Below are positions 26,950-35,997 of a DNA stretch of 64,000 nt, piece after piece. The first letter of the stretch is position 1. Each line of letters starts with the position of its first letter. Origin of the DNA: an uncultured Bacilli bacterium (GTDB taxonomy: Bacteria > Bacillota_I > Bacilli_A > RF39 > UBA660). Both the position numbers and the translations under genes were made by a program. Where the stretch lies: assembly GCA_934168205.1 (NCBI GenBank), contig CAKPMX010000001.1, positions 547,728 to 611,727 of the forward strand. Direction: 5' to 3'. The notes beneath the pieces were generated by a model, which did no database searches, was not told where the DNA came from, and saw only the letters and a program-made list of their open reading frames with translations.

Positions 26950-29900
26950 ATGTATTCAAAAGAGAGAATGGATTTTATTATAGATTATATGTCTGCATAT
27001 GAACAAAAGATAAAATTAGCTAATAAAAATGGATTATTTGATAATGCAAAAATGTTTGAATTATTTGCGCAGAATATTTGTGGACTATACTTTAATCAAA
27101 AATTTTATAATTTAAATGATGAGAGATGTAATTTTCCTTATTTTGATTTGATATCAGAAGATAAAAAAATATATATTCAAGTCAGTACAACTCTTGATGT
27201 GGAAAATAAGATTAAAAGTACTTTAGAAAATGTCAGAGATAACAAGGATAATAAATATTCTGAAATTACAGAGGTCTATTTTTTTGTTTTACATAATGAT
27301 AAAATTACAAAAATTAAAAATTATACTGGGAAAAAGCAAATTGGTAATATTCCTTTTGATAAAAGCAAGAATTTAATAACTACTCTAGACATTGTAACAC
27401 GATCAAAAAATGATATAAAATTTCAAGAAGATATCTTTATATTACTTAAACAAGAATTTGAAAATTACAACGAAATATTACTAAAATTTAGTGAAGCCTT
27501 AGATATTAGTAAAAATGTTGGTATAAAAAATATAGATGTAAAAATAAATGGCGAATATGAAATTGATAGATCAGATTTTTTAAAAAGAATAAAAGATGAT
27601 AATAATAAATTTATATCCATTCAAGGAATGGCTGGTAGCGGGAAGTCAGTTTTATGCAAAAAATACCTTGATGATGAGGAATTGGTCTTATTTGCACGTG
27701 CTGAAAGATTTGTTGAAGAAACTCATCTAAATAGTATTTGGAATTTTGATATTAAAACTATGTTAGATTTTCTAAATGGTAAAAGAATTGTATTCTTTAT
27801 AGATGCTTTAGAATTTATTGCTGATGCGTCAAAAACTAAACTAGAATTATTAGAATCATTATATTCCATAGTATCAAAATATGAGAATGCATATATAATA
27901 ACTTCATGTAGATCAAATGATAATAATGCATTTATAAAACTTGAATCTAACTATATGATTAAATTGTATGAGATAGACGAAATTTCATCAAAAGAGTTAA
28001 ATCTAATTAAAGAAAAATACCCAATTATAAACAAGTTAGCACAAAATAATAGCTATAACGATTTGCTTAAAATACCTTTTTATATAAATATCATTATGTC
28101 ATATAATATTAATCCAGATTGTATAGATGATATTAATAAACTCCGATATTATATTTGGGAAAATATAATTTGTTTGAAGTCTAAAACTAAAAAATATAAT
28201 ATTAAAGTATCTAATGTTAGAAAGGCAATAGAAAAAATAGTTTTTGACAGAGCAAAAAAATTTGTTTTAGGAGTCAGTGAGAAAGATATTGATTCTAATA
28301 TTATTTCTGCTTTAATTTCAGAAGAAATAGTTATACGCAATAAAGAGGGTATTCGTTTAAAATATGATATATTTGAAGACATATGTTTTGAACAATTTTT
28401 TGATGAACAGTTTATCTCTTGTAAGGGGAAATATGATAATTTTTATAAAAAAATAGAAAAAATGGGTAGATGTGTCTATAGAAGATATCAAATATGGATT
28501 TCTAATAAATTATTTACTAAAGAAAATCAGGATAAATTTATAAATAATTTGGTATTTTCTAATTGCGTATCTAATGAGTGGAAAAAGCAAACTGAAATTG
28601 GAATATTAAAATCAAATTATAATGACAATTTCTTTGAAAAAAATATATTTAATATTTTAGATAATAATTTATTAGATGAATTTATAGATATTTGCAATAT
28701 TTATTGCTTCGATTTGAAATTAGTTGATTTTAATAATGAACTTCCAAAAGTTATATTGATTCCAACTGGTGGAAGTCGTAAAAATATAATAAAAATAATT
28801 GCTCAAGAAAAGTTATATTTAAAAAATACTATTAATGAGTCTAAAGTTGCAAAACTTTGTTTAGACTATACAAATCAAAACAATAACAGGTTAAAAGAAA
28901 TTGATATACTTGTTTGTTCAATCTTAGAATCTTTTGTTGATGAAGCTTTCCAAAAAGTCGATAAAGAGTGGTTCAATGTCATTGAATATATTGATAAATA
29001 TCTTGTTGTACTTTTCAAACTTTCAGAAACTTGTTCTGAATGGTTAAAAAATTTTTTCACTAAATTATTAGATGGTTATAACAGCAAAAGTAAAAAAAAT
29101 CAGAGAATGTCGGAAGAAATATTACAATGGATTTCAGAAAATGCACACTATAATCTTGTTAAAGAATTGCCACATGAAATGTGTTTCATTGCAAATACTC
29201 TGTGGATTAAAAAAAACTCAAATAATGAATTTTATTATCATAGTAATGTTGAGAATGATTATGGATTATGTGAAGATTATAAGTATTCATTTCAAACACC
29301 AAATAAAAATGTTTTGTTGTGGAATCTTTTTAGAGTAAACTTTTATATTGGATTAGATTGGGCAATTGATTTTATAAATAATTCTGTTGACGCTTATGCA
29401 GAAAACTCACCCGACAATGTTCTTAAAGTAAAAATAAAATTTGTTGATACAAATGAAATTAAGCAATATTATGGAAATAATAATATGTGGCTGGCTGGTA
29501 CAAGGGACGGATATGTTCCTGATTTATTAAGTGATATTGTATTTTATATTAAAGATTCCATAATTAATTTTATTCAACAAAATTTATCTGATAAAGAAAA
29601 TGTTGAAAAGATACTATTAAATATTAAAAATAAAATTTATTCAAAGTCAAATAATGTAATTTTATTGACAGTAATAGAGAATATAGGACTACATTTTCAA
29701 AATGAGTTTCCTGGATATGCCTTAGATTTAGTTACGAGTATTGATATTATAAATTGGGATACTCATAGATATTCCTTATATTTAAATAATCCTCAATTAC
29801 AAATGCTAGAAAAACAATTATTATTAAAAATTGGATTGCCAGAAATAAAATATAGATATGAATTAGATAAAAAATGTGCAATCCATATTGAAAATTATGC

Positions 29901-31692
29901 TATAAGTTTGCAAATTAGTTTTGGTGTTGATTTTCAAAAACGGGTTTTTAAAATTTTGGATTATTTATATACTATTATTACTAATACTGAGGATAATGCA
30001 ACTAATTATCTTCAAATACAAAAAATGGATATGCGAAATGCCGTAATAACTGAAGTTGATAAAAATACATCAATGATTGAAACTAAAATTACTGGTGAAG
30101 CAAAAAAAGTGACAGATTTACATGAAAAACAAAATGAAATTTATGTTGAATTAGAAAATAAAATTGATAATTATATTAGAGATAGACAAAGAGGAAAAAA
30201 CGATAGAGATAAGCTCCTAAATTGTATTGAAGAATTAAATGGCATTATAAATAGCAATAGTGATAGAACTAGTGGATATGAATCCATCTTAATATGTTTT
30301 ATCTCCATAGCCCTAAAAGAAGAAAAATTATCTACATTAGAAAGAAATAATTTTTGTGATTTCTGGATTACTGGACTGGAAAAAATATTTGAAAACGAAG
30401 TTTTTATTTTTGAACCACAATTAATTAATATTTTATTAGATCAATTATATGAAGATACAAGTGATGAAATAAAAAATAAAATTAAAAAAATAATTTTGAA
30501 ATACATTATAAATGATACACATGATGGTATTATTAAACAAATACAATTAAAAATATCTCAGTATCTGTTAGGTAATTCTAACTTATCTAGAATTATATTT
30601 AATACTATCATCAAACTTTCAGAAGACGAAATGAATCATCAAAAATATAATGCTACGTATGTTAAAGAGTCTGGATTTGTATTTAAGCCTAATTTTGTGC
30701 CCAGGCTTTCTGGTGTGGACTATCAACTTGAAGAAAATAGCGAAAAAAAGTATGAAAGCTTAAAAGAACAAGTTATACAAGATTATTTGTTTGATGAAAA
30801 AAAATTAAATTTAGATCAGTTCAATATTGATGATTATGATATACAATTACTATTTAAAATTGTTAATTGTGGAATGACTTTAAGTAACAAATCTTTTGAA
30901 AAAATTCTAAAAGAATTGTTGAAATGCATGATAAATATATATGACTCTTGTAAAGAAGATAGGCTATATTATGAAATCATTGATACATATAGTGAATTTG
31001 AATTAGTTTCTTTTATACAAAAAGAATTAATTTACACATTAGAATATAATGAAAATGTGATTGATTTTTTGTTTAAAGATATTAATTTTGAAATATTTCA
31101 AGAGGAAGCAATAGAATTTTATCAGAAAATTATGGGTGGTTTTATTGCTGAATTTTATGATTCTTATAATAATGCTTCTAGGAGAAATATCTGTAAAAAG
31201 AAGATATCAGAAGTTGAAAAAAGAATTGTTAATATTAAAAATGAAAAAGTAAAAAAGCAATTATATAAATGTCTTTTCTTTAATGCATCAAGAGATTGTA
31301 AGTGGAATCCTTCGGAGATAAAAACAAGTTATAACTATGAAGATAAAATGTTTTTAAACAGGCAGTTTTCAAAGTACGGAATTTATTATATAAGAGATGC
31401 TATTAAATCTTTATATTTACTGAATGTTGATGAATTACTACCTGAAATTCTAATTAGTGTAAAAGAAATCTTATCTTACAACAATAGTAACTATAATATT
31501 CTAGAAAAAGAATTAAAAGGTGATGTAGATATTATTATTAATATGATAATTATTAAATCATTTACAAAATATAGCGATAAAATAAAATTAGATGAAGAAT
31601 TAATTAAGTCTTATGAAGATATTTTATGTATATTGATAGCTCATGATAATGAAATTGCAGGTGTATTAATTGATGAATTTAGAGTGCATTAA
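26950..31692 (+). CDS. STAND-type NTPase with N-terminal SMEK/nuclease-like domain (Avs-like defence protein)
   Basis: About 1,580 residues. The start is taken as ATG 26950 after GGGTGAT; GTG 26941 and ATG 26947 are also in frame. Residues 1-110 contain FELFAQNICGLYFN, NFPYFDLI (about 61) and KIYIQVSTT (about 73), the SMEK-type arrangement with a nuclease-like Asp...Gln-x-Ser pattern. The NTPase has GMAGSGKSVL (about 227), VFFIDALEF (about 282) and ITSCRS (about 316). The remaining 1,200 residues are helical, repeat-like, as in STAND sensor arms. STAND defence proteins detect a phage component through the C-terminal arm and unleash the N-terminal effector. It stands alone, with 145 bp from res and no partner. 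Confidence 0.8.
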   Translation: MYSKERMDFIIDYMSAYEQKIKLANKNGLFDNAKMFELFAQNICGLYFNQKFYNLNDERCNFPYFDLISEDKKIYIQVSTTLDVENKIKSTLENVRDNKDNKYSEITEVYFFVLHNDKITKIKNYTGKKQIGNIPFDKSKNLITTLDIVTRSKNDIKFQEDIFILLKQEFENYNEILLKFSEALDISKNVGIKNIDVKINGEYEIDRSDFLKRIKDDNNKFISIQGMAGSGKSVLCKKYLDDEELVLFARAERFVEETHLNSIWNFDIKTMLDFLNGKRIVFFIDALEFIADASKTKLELLESLYSIVSKYENAYIITSCRSNDNNAFIKLESNYMIKLYEIDEISSKELNLIKEKYPIINKLAQNNSYNDLLKIPFYINIIMSYNINPDCIDDINKLRYYIWENIICLKSKTKKYNIKVSNVRKAIEKIVFDRAKKFVLGVSEKDIDSNIISALISEEIVIRNKEGIRLKYDIFEDICFEQFFDEQFISCKGKYDNFYKKIEKMGRCVYRRYQIWISNKLFTKENQDKFINNLVFSNCVSNEWKKQTEIGILKSNYNDNFFEKNIFNILDNNLLDEFIDICNIYCFDLKLVDFNNELPKVILIPTGGSRKNIIKIIAQEKLYLKNTINESKVAKLCLDYTNQNNNRLKEIDILVCSILESFVDEAFQKVDKEWFNVIEYIDKYLVVLFKLSETCSEWLKNFFTKLLDGYNSKSKKNQRMSEEILQWISENAHYNLVKELPHEMCFIANTLWIKKNSNNEFYYHSNVENDYGLCEDYKYSFQTPNKNVLLWNLFRVNFYIGLDWAIDFINNSVDAYAENSPDNVLKVKIKFVDTNEIKQYYGNNNMWLAGTRDGYVPDLLSDIVFYIKDSIINFIQQNLSDKENVEKILLNIKNKIYSKSNNVILLTVIENIGLHFQNEFPGYALDLVTSIDIINWDTHRYSLYLNNPQLQMLEKQLLLKIGLPEIKYRYELDKKCAIHIENYAISLQISFGVDFQKRVFKILDYLYTIITNTEDNATNYLQIQKMDMRNAVITEVDKNTSMIETKITGEAKKVTDLHEKQNEIYVELENKIDNYIRDRQRGKNDRDKLLNCIEELNGIINSNSDRTSGYESILICFISIALKEEKLSTLERNNFCDFWITGLEKIFENEVFIFEPQLINILLDQLYEDTSDEIKNKIKKIILKYIINDTHDGIIKQIQLKISQYLLGNSNLSRIIFNTIIKLSEDEMNHQKYNATYVKESGFVFKPNFVPRLSGVDYQLEENSEKKYESLKEQVIQDYLFDEKKLNLDQFNIDDYDIQLLFKIVNCGMTLSNKSFEKILKELLKCMINIYDSCKEDRLYYEIIDTYSEFELVSFIQKELIYTLEYNENVIDFLFKDINFEIFQEEAIEFYQKIMGGFIAEFYDSYNNASRRNICKKKISEVEKRIVNIKNEKVKKQLYKCLFFNASRDCKWNPSEIKTSYNYEDKMFLNRQFSKYGIYYIRDAIKSLYLLNVDELLPEILISVKEILSYNNSNYNILEKELKGDVDIIINMIIIKSFTKYSDKIKLDEELIKSYEDILCILIAHDNEIAGVLIDEFRVH

Positions 31693-31750
31693 ATAATATA
31701 TAAATTCAATAGAATTTCAGGAAAAGAAGGTTAATATTGCATCATGTCCG

Positions 31751-31842
31751 TTGACTGTCCTATGATTTTGTGCTAAAATGATAATATAGGAAAGTTGTGA
31801 GATGATAGAAATAATTTGTATTTTTGCAAATTGTTTTTTCTT
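31751..31842 (+). promoter_or_regulatory. Promoter-terminator unit 1 (short transcript)
   Basis: TTGACT (31751), 17 bp, extended -10 TGCTAAAAT (to 31779). About 35 nt later a hairpin AATTTG/CAAATT (31813-31831) with a T-rich tail ends the transcript. The promoter overlaps CCTATGATTTTGTG...AATATAGG, which is repeated in unit 2. Confidence 0.65.
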
Positions 31843-31896
31843 TTACAAACCCTTATTTTATAACGGATAGTGAAGCATTTGATGAAAATCGTGCCA

Positions 31897-31984
31897 TTGC
31901 AATTCCTATTATTTTGTGGTATTATGGTAATATAGGATAATTATAAAGAAGGACTATTTGAGAGATTTTTTATCTCTCTTTTTT
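31897..31984 (+). promoter_or_regulatory. Promoter-terminator unit 2 (short transcript)
   Basis: TTGCAA (31897), 17 bp, TGGTATTAT (to 31925). A hairpin GAGAGAT/ATCTCTC with six Ts follows at 31960-31984. The block CCTATTATTTTGTG...AATATAGG copies that of unit 1. Either two small RNAs or two attenuated leaders for the genes downstream. Confidence 0.65.
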
Positions 31985-32017
31985 CACGTCCATTTTTATT
32001 TTTATCAAAGAAAGAGG

Positions 32018-32141
32018 GTGAGTTATATTTTTAAAAATTGATAATGAATTTTATGAAATAGTTGAAATATTAAATGAAAATTTGATTAAAAAATTTCTAA
32101 ACTGTCGGAGACTATTAGTGGGTTTTAGGGATATTCCCTAA
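32018..32141 (+). pseudogene. Possible frameshifted small gene in the recombination module
   Basis: GTG after AAAGAGG begins MSYIFK and stops quickly; moving one base at the A-run opens a frame reading KIDNEFYEIVEILNENLIKK and ending RDIP then TAA. Together about 41 residues. It looks like a small gene broken by a single-base change, or chance. Confidence 0.3.
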
Positions 32142-32255
32142 CAAGCTAGATGGATGTGTATACACCATGCTTGATATATTGTATTACACGGGTATGTAAC
32201 CTCAAAATAGGATTTAATGGTAATTTGAAATGTGTTATGAAATGAAAGGAGAAAT
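32100..32255 (+). other. Hairpin-rich leader before the 190-residue gene
   Basis: Contains TTAGGGATATTCCCTAA (32125-32141) and a GTGTATACAC palindrome (about 32156-32165), followed by ACGGGTATGT. No coding frame after 32141. May be a structured 5' leader or a protein-binding region of the recombination module. Confidence 0.35.
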
Positions 32256-32828
32256 ATGGAATTTAAGTCAATGGAGAAGTGGCGTGTTTTACAGAAGTTT
32301 AAAATTAGCGAAAAACAGTATAAGAGATTAGTGAAAAGATTAAAAAGAAGACATTCTAATGAAAGATGGAATGATGAACATTTTGCTCAAAATGGTGAAA
32401 GAGTAGTATATTTAAAATTAGAATTTGTGGAGTGGATAGAAGAAGTTTATTTCAATAATAATATATTTTATTTGGATGCTGAAATAAACTTCTTTAGAAA
32501 ACAAATATTAAGATTAGAAAATGAGTTACATTTTACTCATAATGAATTTGAATATAAAGATATATCCTTATATGATTTAAGAAGTTATTTTAATAAAAGT
32601 AAAAATACTATTGGTGTTGCAGTTAATAGAATGGAGAAAAGAACTAATCAATCATTTAAGTATTTAAAAGATGGTAAAGTAATAATTTCTAAAGAAGGTG
32701 TTAAATGGTTAAGTGAAAATTATTTTCATAAGGATTATTTAAAAAAAATAGAATTTTACAAATTAGAACTTCAAAATGTTAAACGAAAACGAAATGGATT
32801 AAAAGAATATAGTATTTTCTATTACTAG
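32256..32828 (+). CDS. Duplicated-domain DNA-binding-like protein next to the recombinase
   Basis: 190 residues, basic, with AAAGGAG before ATG. The two halves resemble each other. The first has YKRLVKRLKRRHSNERW, then ERVVYLKLEFVEWIEEVYF and FFRKQILRLEN. The second has IGVAVNRMEKRTNQSFKYL, then KVIISKEGVKWLSENYF and FYKLELQN. Each looks like a helix-turn-helix followed by a helix pair. I know no family for it. Its place immediately before the recombinase makes a recombination directionality factor or transcription regulator a reasonable guess. Confidence 0.7.
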   Translation: MEFKSMEKWRVLQKFKISEKQYKRLVKRLKRRHSNERWNDEHFAQNGERVVYLKLEFVEWIEEVYFNNNIFYLDAEINFFRKQILRLENELHFTHNEFEYKDISLYDLRSYFNKSKNTIGVAVNRMEKRTNQSFKYLKDGKVIISKEGVKWLSENYFHKDYLKKIEFYKLELQNVKRKRNGLKEYSIFYY

Positions 32829-32927
32829 ATTAGTTTGAAATATAACTAATTTTTTTATGCCATAATTTTGATAATAAAGTCTTATAGTCGTTCTTATTTC
32901 ATAAAATGAAAGGAGAGGTGTAGATTA

Positions 32928-33020
32928 GTGAATATAACTGAAACTTTCGATAAAGATAAAAACTTGGTTGACTTAATAGAGGAGTATTTAAAATTGATGT
33001 TAGAAAATAGTAAGCAGTAA
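32928..33020 (+). CDS. Small 30-residue protein before the recombinase
   Basis: GTG start with AAAGGAGAGG ten bases upstream; reads MNITETFDKDKNLVDLIEEY and ten more residues, a short acidic helix. The good ribosome binding site and its position in the recombination module support expression. No family recognised. Confidence 0.45.
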   Translation: MNITETFDKDKNLVDLIEEYLKLMLENSKQ

Positions 33021-33027
33021 AAGTTTG

Positions 33028-33036
33028 TGGTATAAT
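33028..33036 (+). promoter_or_regulatory. Extended -10 promoter of the recombinase gene
   Basis: TGGTATAAT, 43 bp before the GTG start, with TTGT-rich sequence but no clean -35. Confidence 0.55.
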
Positions 33037-33078
33037 GATATTGCTTATTGAAGTTATACACGTTGGAAGGAGTAGTAA

Positions 33079-34704
33079 GTGTATAACAATATAATACAAG
33101 CACCAAGTTTTTATAGAGTAGGTTTATATATCAGATTATCAGAAAGTGATGAAGATAAAACTTATGAGTCAGAGAGTGAAAGTATAATCAATCAAAGAAA
33201 TTTATTAATGGATTATGTAAAAATGAGTGGATTTACTTTGGTTGATGAGTATGTAGATGATGGATTTACAGGAACTAACTTTGATAGGCCTTCTTTTCAA
33301 AGATTATTAAAAGATATTGAAAGTTGTCGAATCAATTGTGTAATCACAAAAGACTTATCAAGATTAGGTAGAGATTATATTCAATGTGGATATTATGTAG
33401 AACAATATTTTCCACAAAAGAAAATTAGATATATTTCTATATTAGATCAAGTTGATACATTTTTAGAAAGTGCTAATAATGACATTGCTCCATTTAAAGC
33501 TTTGTTTAATGATATGACTAGTAAAGATACTTCTAAGAAGATTCGTTCAATACTAAAAAATAAGAAAGAACAAGGTAAATTTATAGGCAGTAAACCATGT
33601 TATGGATACATGAGAGATCCACTTGATAAAGGACATTTAATACCTGATCCAGAAGTTGCTCCTATTGTTAAAAAGATATTTAAAATGGCTCATTCTGGAA
33701 TTGGAGTAAGTGATATTGTTTCATACTTAAATGATAACAAGATATTAAGCCCTAGTATGTACAAAAATACCAAATCATCTTCAAGACAAAAAGTAAATGT
33801 ATGGACAATATCTTCAGTAAATAAATTATTAAAAAATAGAATGTATACAGGGGATATGGTTCAAAATGTTCAAACTAAGTTAAGTTATAAATCTCAGAAG
33901 AAAGTTGCTTTAGAAAAAGAGTTTTGGATAATTGTTGAAAATACTCATGAACCTCTTGTTAGTAAAACAGTATTTGAAGCAATACAAAATGCTCCTGCAA
34001 GAGTAAGAACTACACATTGTAATAGAGAAAAAAGATTATTGGAAAATCTTCTTGTCTGCAAAGAATGTGGAAATTCCTTAAGTGTTCTTTATAGGAAAAA
34101 TAAGAACTATAAAGACGGAAAATATTGGAGTGTTAATTGTAATAAATATGCAAGAGACCCTAGAAGACATTTATGTTATCCACATTTCTTTCCTTATGAT
34201 AAGTTAGAAGAAAAAATAATGAGTGTTATTAAAACAACTTGTCAAAAATATTTAGATAGTTTAAATATTAAAGAGTTATCCGAAAAAGTATTACAAGATA
34301 GAACAAAGGAAAAGAATGATAGGCAAAAAGAAAAGCAACAATTATTAAATGATATTGATGAATTAAAAAGAAAATCTGATGCTTTATATGATGATAAATT
34401 TAATGGAATAATAAGTGTTGATACTTATACAAGACTGTTGACACAAACGGAAAAACAAATATCAGCCTTAAATTATAGAATTTATGAAATTGATAATGAA
34501 GAAAATCAGATTAAAGAAGATACAAAAGAAATAGCAAAATATGAAGAACAAATAAAATCACTTTTGAATTTAGATGAACCTAATAGAGAACTCATAAAGA
34601 CTTTAGTAAAAAATATTTATATTGATAAAGATAGAAATATAGAAATTCAATATAGATTCAAGGTGCTAAATGATATAAAAACTAATTATGAAGAAATAAA
34701 TTAA
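33079..34704 (+). CDS. Large serine recombinase (integrase of the element)
   Basis: 541 residues, GTG start with GGAAGGAG upstream. The resolvase domain begins VGLYIRLSESDED, the catalytic Ser being residue 21. It continues with DDGFTGTNFDRPSF and ITKDLSRLGRDYIQ, whose Arg residues assist catalysis. A Recombinase domain follows (about 165-300: GYMRDP, YTGDMVQN). A zinc ribbon has CKECGNS (about 328) and later Cys residues, with a long coiled coil from about 400 to 500. Such enzymes join attP and attB through a 2-bp central crossover without host factors. It lies 132 bp from the right end and is the natural agent for the GGGGT junctions. Confidence 0.96.
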   Translation: MYNNIIQAPSFYRVGLYIRLSESDEDKTYESESESIINQRNLLMDYVKMSGFTLVDEYVDDGFTGTNFDRPSFQRLLKDIESCRINCVITKDLSRLGRDYIQCGYYVEQYFPQKKIRYISILDQVDTFLESANNDIAPFKALFNDMTSKDTSKKIRSILKNKKEQGKFIGSKPCYGYMRDPLDKGHLIPDPEVAPIVKKIFKMAHSGIGVSDIVSYLNDNKILSPSMYKNTKSSSRQKVNVWTISSVNKLLKNRMYTGDMVQNVQTKLSYKSQKKVALEKEFWIIVENTHEPLVSKTVFEAIQNAPARVRTTHCNREKRLLENLLVCKECGNSLSVLYRKNKNYKDGKYWSVNCNKYARDPRRHLCYPHFFPYDKLEEKIMSVIKTTCQKYLDSLNIKELSEKVLQDRTKEKNDRQKEKQQLLNDIDELKRKSDALYDDKFNGIISVDTYTRLLTQTEKQISALNYRIYEIDNEENQIKEDTKEIAKYEEQIKSLLNLDEPNRELIKTLVKNIYIDKDRNIEIQYRFKVLNDIKTNYEEIN

Positions 34705-34713
34705 ATAATAAAA

Positions 34714-34767
34714 ATAGGGTGGTAAAATTGTTAATCACACAATCTTACCATCCCCTATACTATTTTT
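34714..34767 (+). terminator. Long hairpin after the recombinase gene
   Basis: ATAGGG-TGGTAA pairs with TTACCA-TC-CCCTAT (2-nt bulge) and is followed by a T-run near 34762. The loop contains TTAATCACA, the same word as the attP arm, so it may also be a recombinase site. Confidence 0.7.
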
Positions 34768-34810
34768 AGAAAAAATAGAAATGCAGTAAAATAAAGGAAA
34801 AATGATAGCC

Positions 34811-34836
34811 TAATCACATAAAATCTTTCCCGGGGT
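34811..34836. other. Right attachment site (attR)
   Basis: Element arm TAATCACATA (34811-34820), then AAATCTTTCCC and the core GGGGT (34832-34836), after which host amidase codons resume at 34837. Confidence 0.85.
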
Positions 34837-35805
34837 GGCGAAGGTGCTGAAATCGTATATGCCTTACGGAACAACCCAACACTTGCTCAAATGGCTCTTA
34901 ATAACATCGGTGACGCCGGCCAAATAGAAAGAAAAGTCTACCAACGTCGCCTTCCCGAAAATCCAAACAAGGACTACTACTTTATAATTCGTGATACAGG
35001 TAACTTAGAGTCATTACTAGTAGAATACGGTTTTATAGACAATGCCAACGATGCTTATAAACTTCAAAACAACTTAACAGACTATGTAGAAGGCGTCGTA
35101 AAAGCAATTGCCGACTATGCACAAGTGCCATACACAAAAGATTCAACAACACAAGAAAACTATTACACAGTAAGACGAGGCGATACACTATATAGTATTG
35201 CGAACAAATTCGGTACCACAGTAGATACCATCAAAAGACTAAACAATCTAACTTCAAATGCCTTAACCATAGGACAAACCTTACTAATTTCAGAAGAAAC
35301 TTTACCAGAAGTATCCACATATATTGTGGAAAAAGGTGATACATTATACGGAATAGCCAATAAATTTGGAACAACTGTGGACATAATAAAACGATTAAAC
35401 AACTTAACCGTTAACTCACTTCTTCCTGGACAACAAATCCTAGTTCCAGCAACCGACAAAACTCCAGACGAAGAAGAGCCAACCATACCACCGATTGAAC
35501 AACCATACATAATATACACAGTTCAAAAAGGTGACAGCTTATGGAAAATATCTCAAAGATATAAAGTCCCTGTCAATGATATAATAGCTTTCAACAATCT
35601 ATCAAACATAAACCTAAAAATAGGTGATGAACTTAGAATACCAATAACTAATATGGAAACAGAAGTAACATATACCGTAAAAAGAGGCGACACTCTCTGG
35701 TCCATCGCTAAAGACTTTGAAGTATCAGTAGACGATATCAAGAATGTCAATAATCTAACAACGAACTTACTAACAGTCGGTCAAAACTTAATAATTCCAC
35801 AATAA
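34837..35805 (+). pseudogene. 3' part of the split LysM amidase
   Basis: Begins in frame with GGC GAA GGT GCT (GEGAEIVYALR), so it continues codon 91 of the part ending at 16863. It carries the end of Amidase_3 including the catalytic Glu in ESLLVEYGFIDN, then four LysM domains: YYTVRRGDTLYSIANKFG, TYIVEKGDTLYGIANKFG, IYTVQKGDSLWKISQRY and TYTVKRGDTLWSIAKDF, which bind peptidoglycan. An internal ATG at 34891 exists but has no good ribosome site, so this half is probably silent while the element is integrated. Confidence 0.93.
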
Positions 35806-35830
35806 GATTCTCTTAATGAGAATTTTTTTC
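35806..35830 (+). terminator. Intrinsic terminator of the amidase gene
   Basis: ATTCTC/GAGAAT arms with a 5-nt loop and seven Ts, one base after the stop. Confidence 0.85.
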
Positions 35831-35924
35831 TTTTAAACTACCGTTCATAAAAATTACCAAATTTTTCCAGTAATTGTCAAAAACAGTTCCAAGTCAACAC
35901 AAAAAAACAACATCATTCCACAAA

Positions 35925-35990
35925 AAAAGAAGCTCATCAACAAGTCCAACACCTAACATAAATTAGGCAAGCTTGTTATCGGCTTCTTTT
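35925..35990 (-). terminator. Long hairpin terminator for the thioredoxin-like gene
   Basis: AAAAGAAGC (35925-35933) pairs with GCTTCTTTT (35982-35990); an inner pair AACAAG/CTTGTT stacks inside. It lies just after the minus-strand stop at 35998. Confidence 0.65.
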
Positions 35991-35997
35991 AATATTC

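Larger units (their letters stand above)
16864..34836. mobile_element. Serine-recombinase integrative element, about 18 kb, with defence cargo
   Basis: Bounded by copies of GGGGT inside one amidase gene. Removing 16864-34836 restores the reading frame and a typical amidase sequence across the junction (NHINAGG-GEGAEIVYA). It carries a large serine recombinase at the right end, a HTH replication-initiator-like fragment, and a run of defence-type genes. No conjugation, capsid or tail genes are seen, so it is a mobilisable or satellite-type island. Genes inside are more AT-rich than flanking host genes. Confidence 0.93.

Noticed and set aside
21101..32200. Shared word ACGGGTATGT at about 21108 and 32189 as a repeat of functional meaning
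   Set aside because: Only ten bases match and the flanks differ; chance cannot be excluded.
34891..35805. Independent LysM gene starting at the internal ATG 34891
   Set aside because: No ribosome binding site, and the upstream codons to 34837 continue the amidase domain; it is the 3' half of the split gene.
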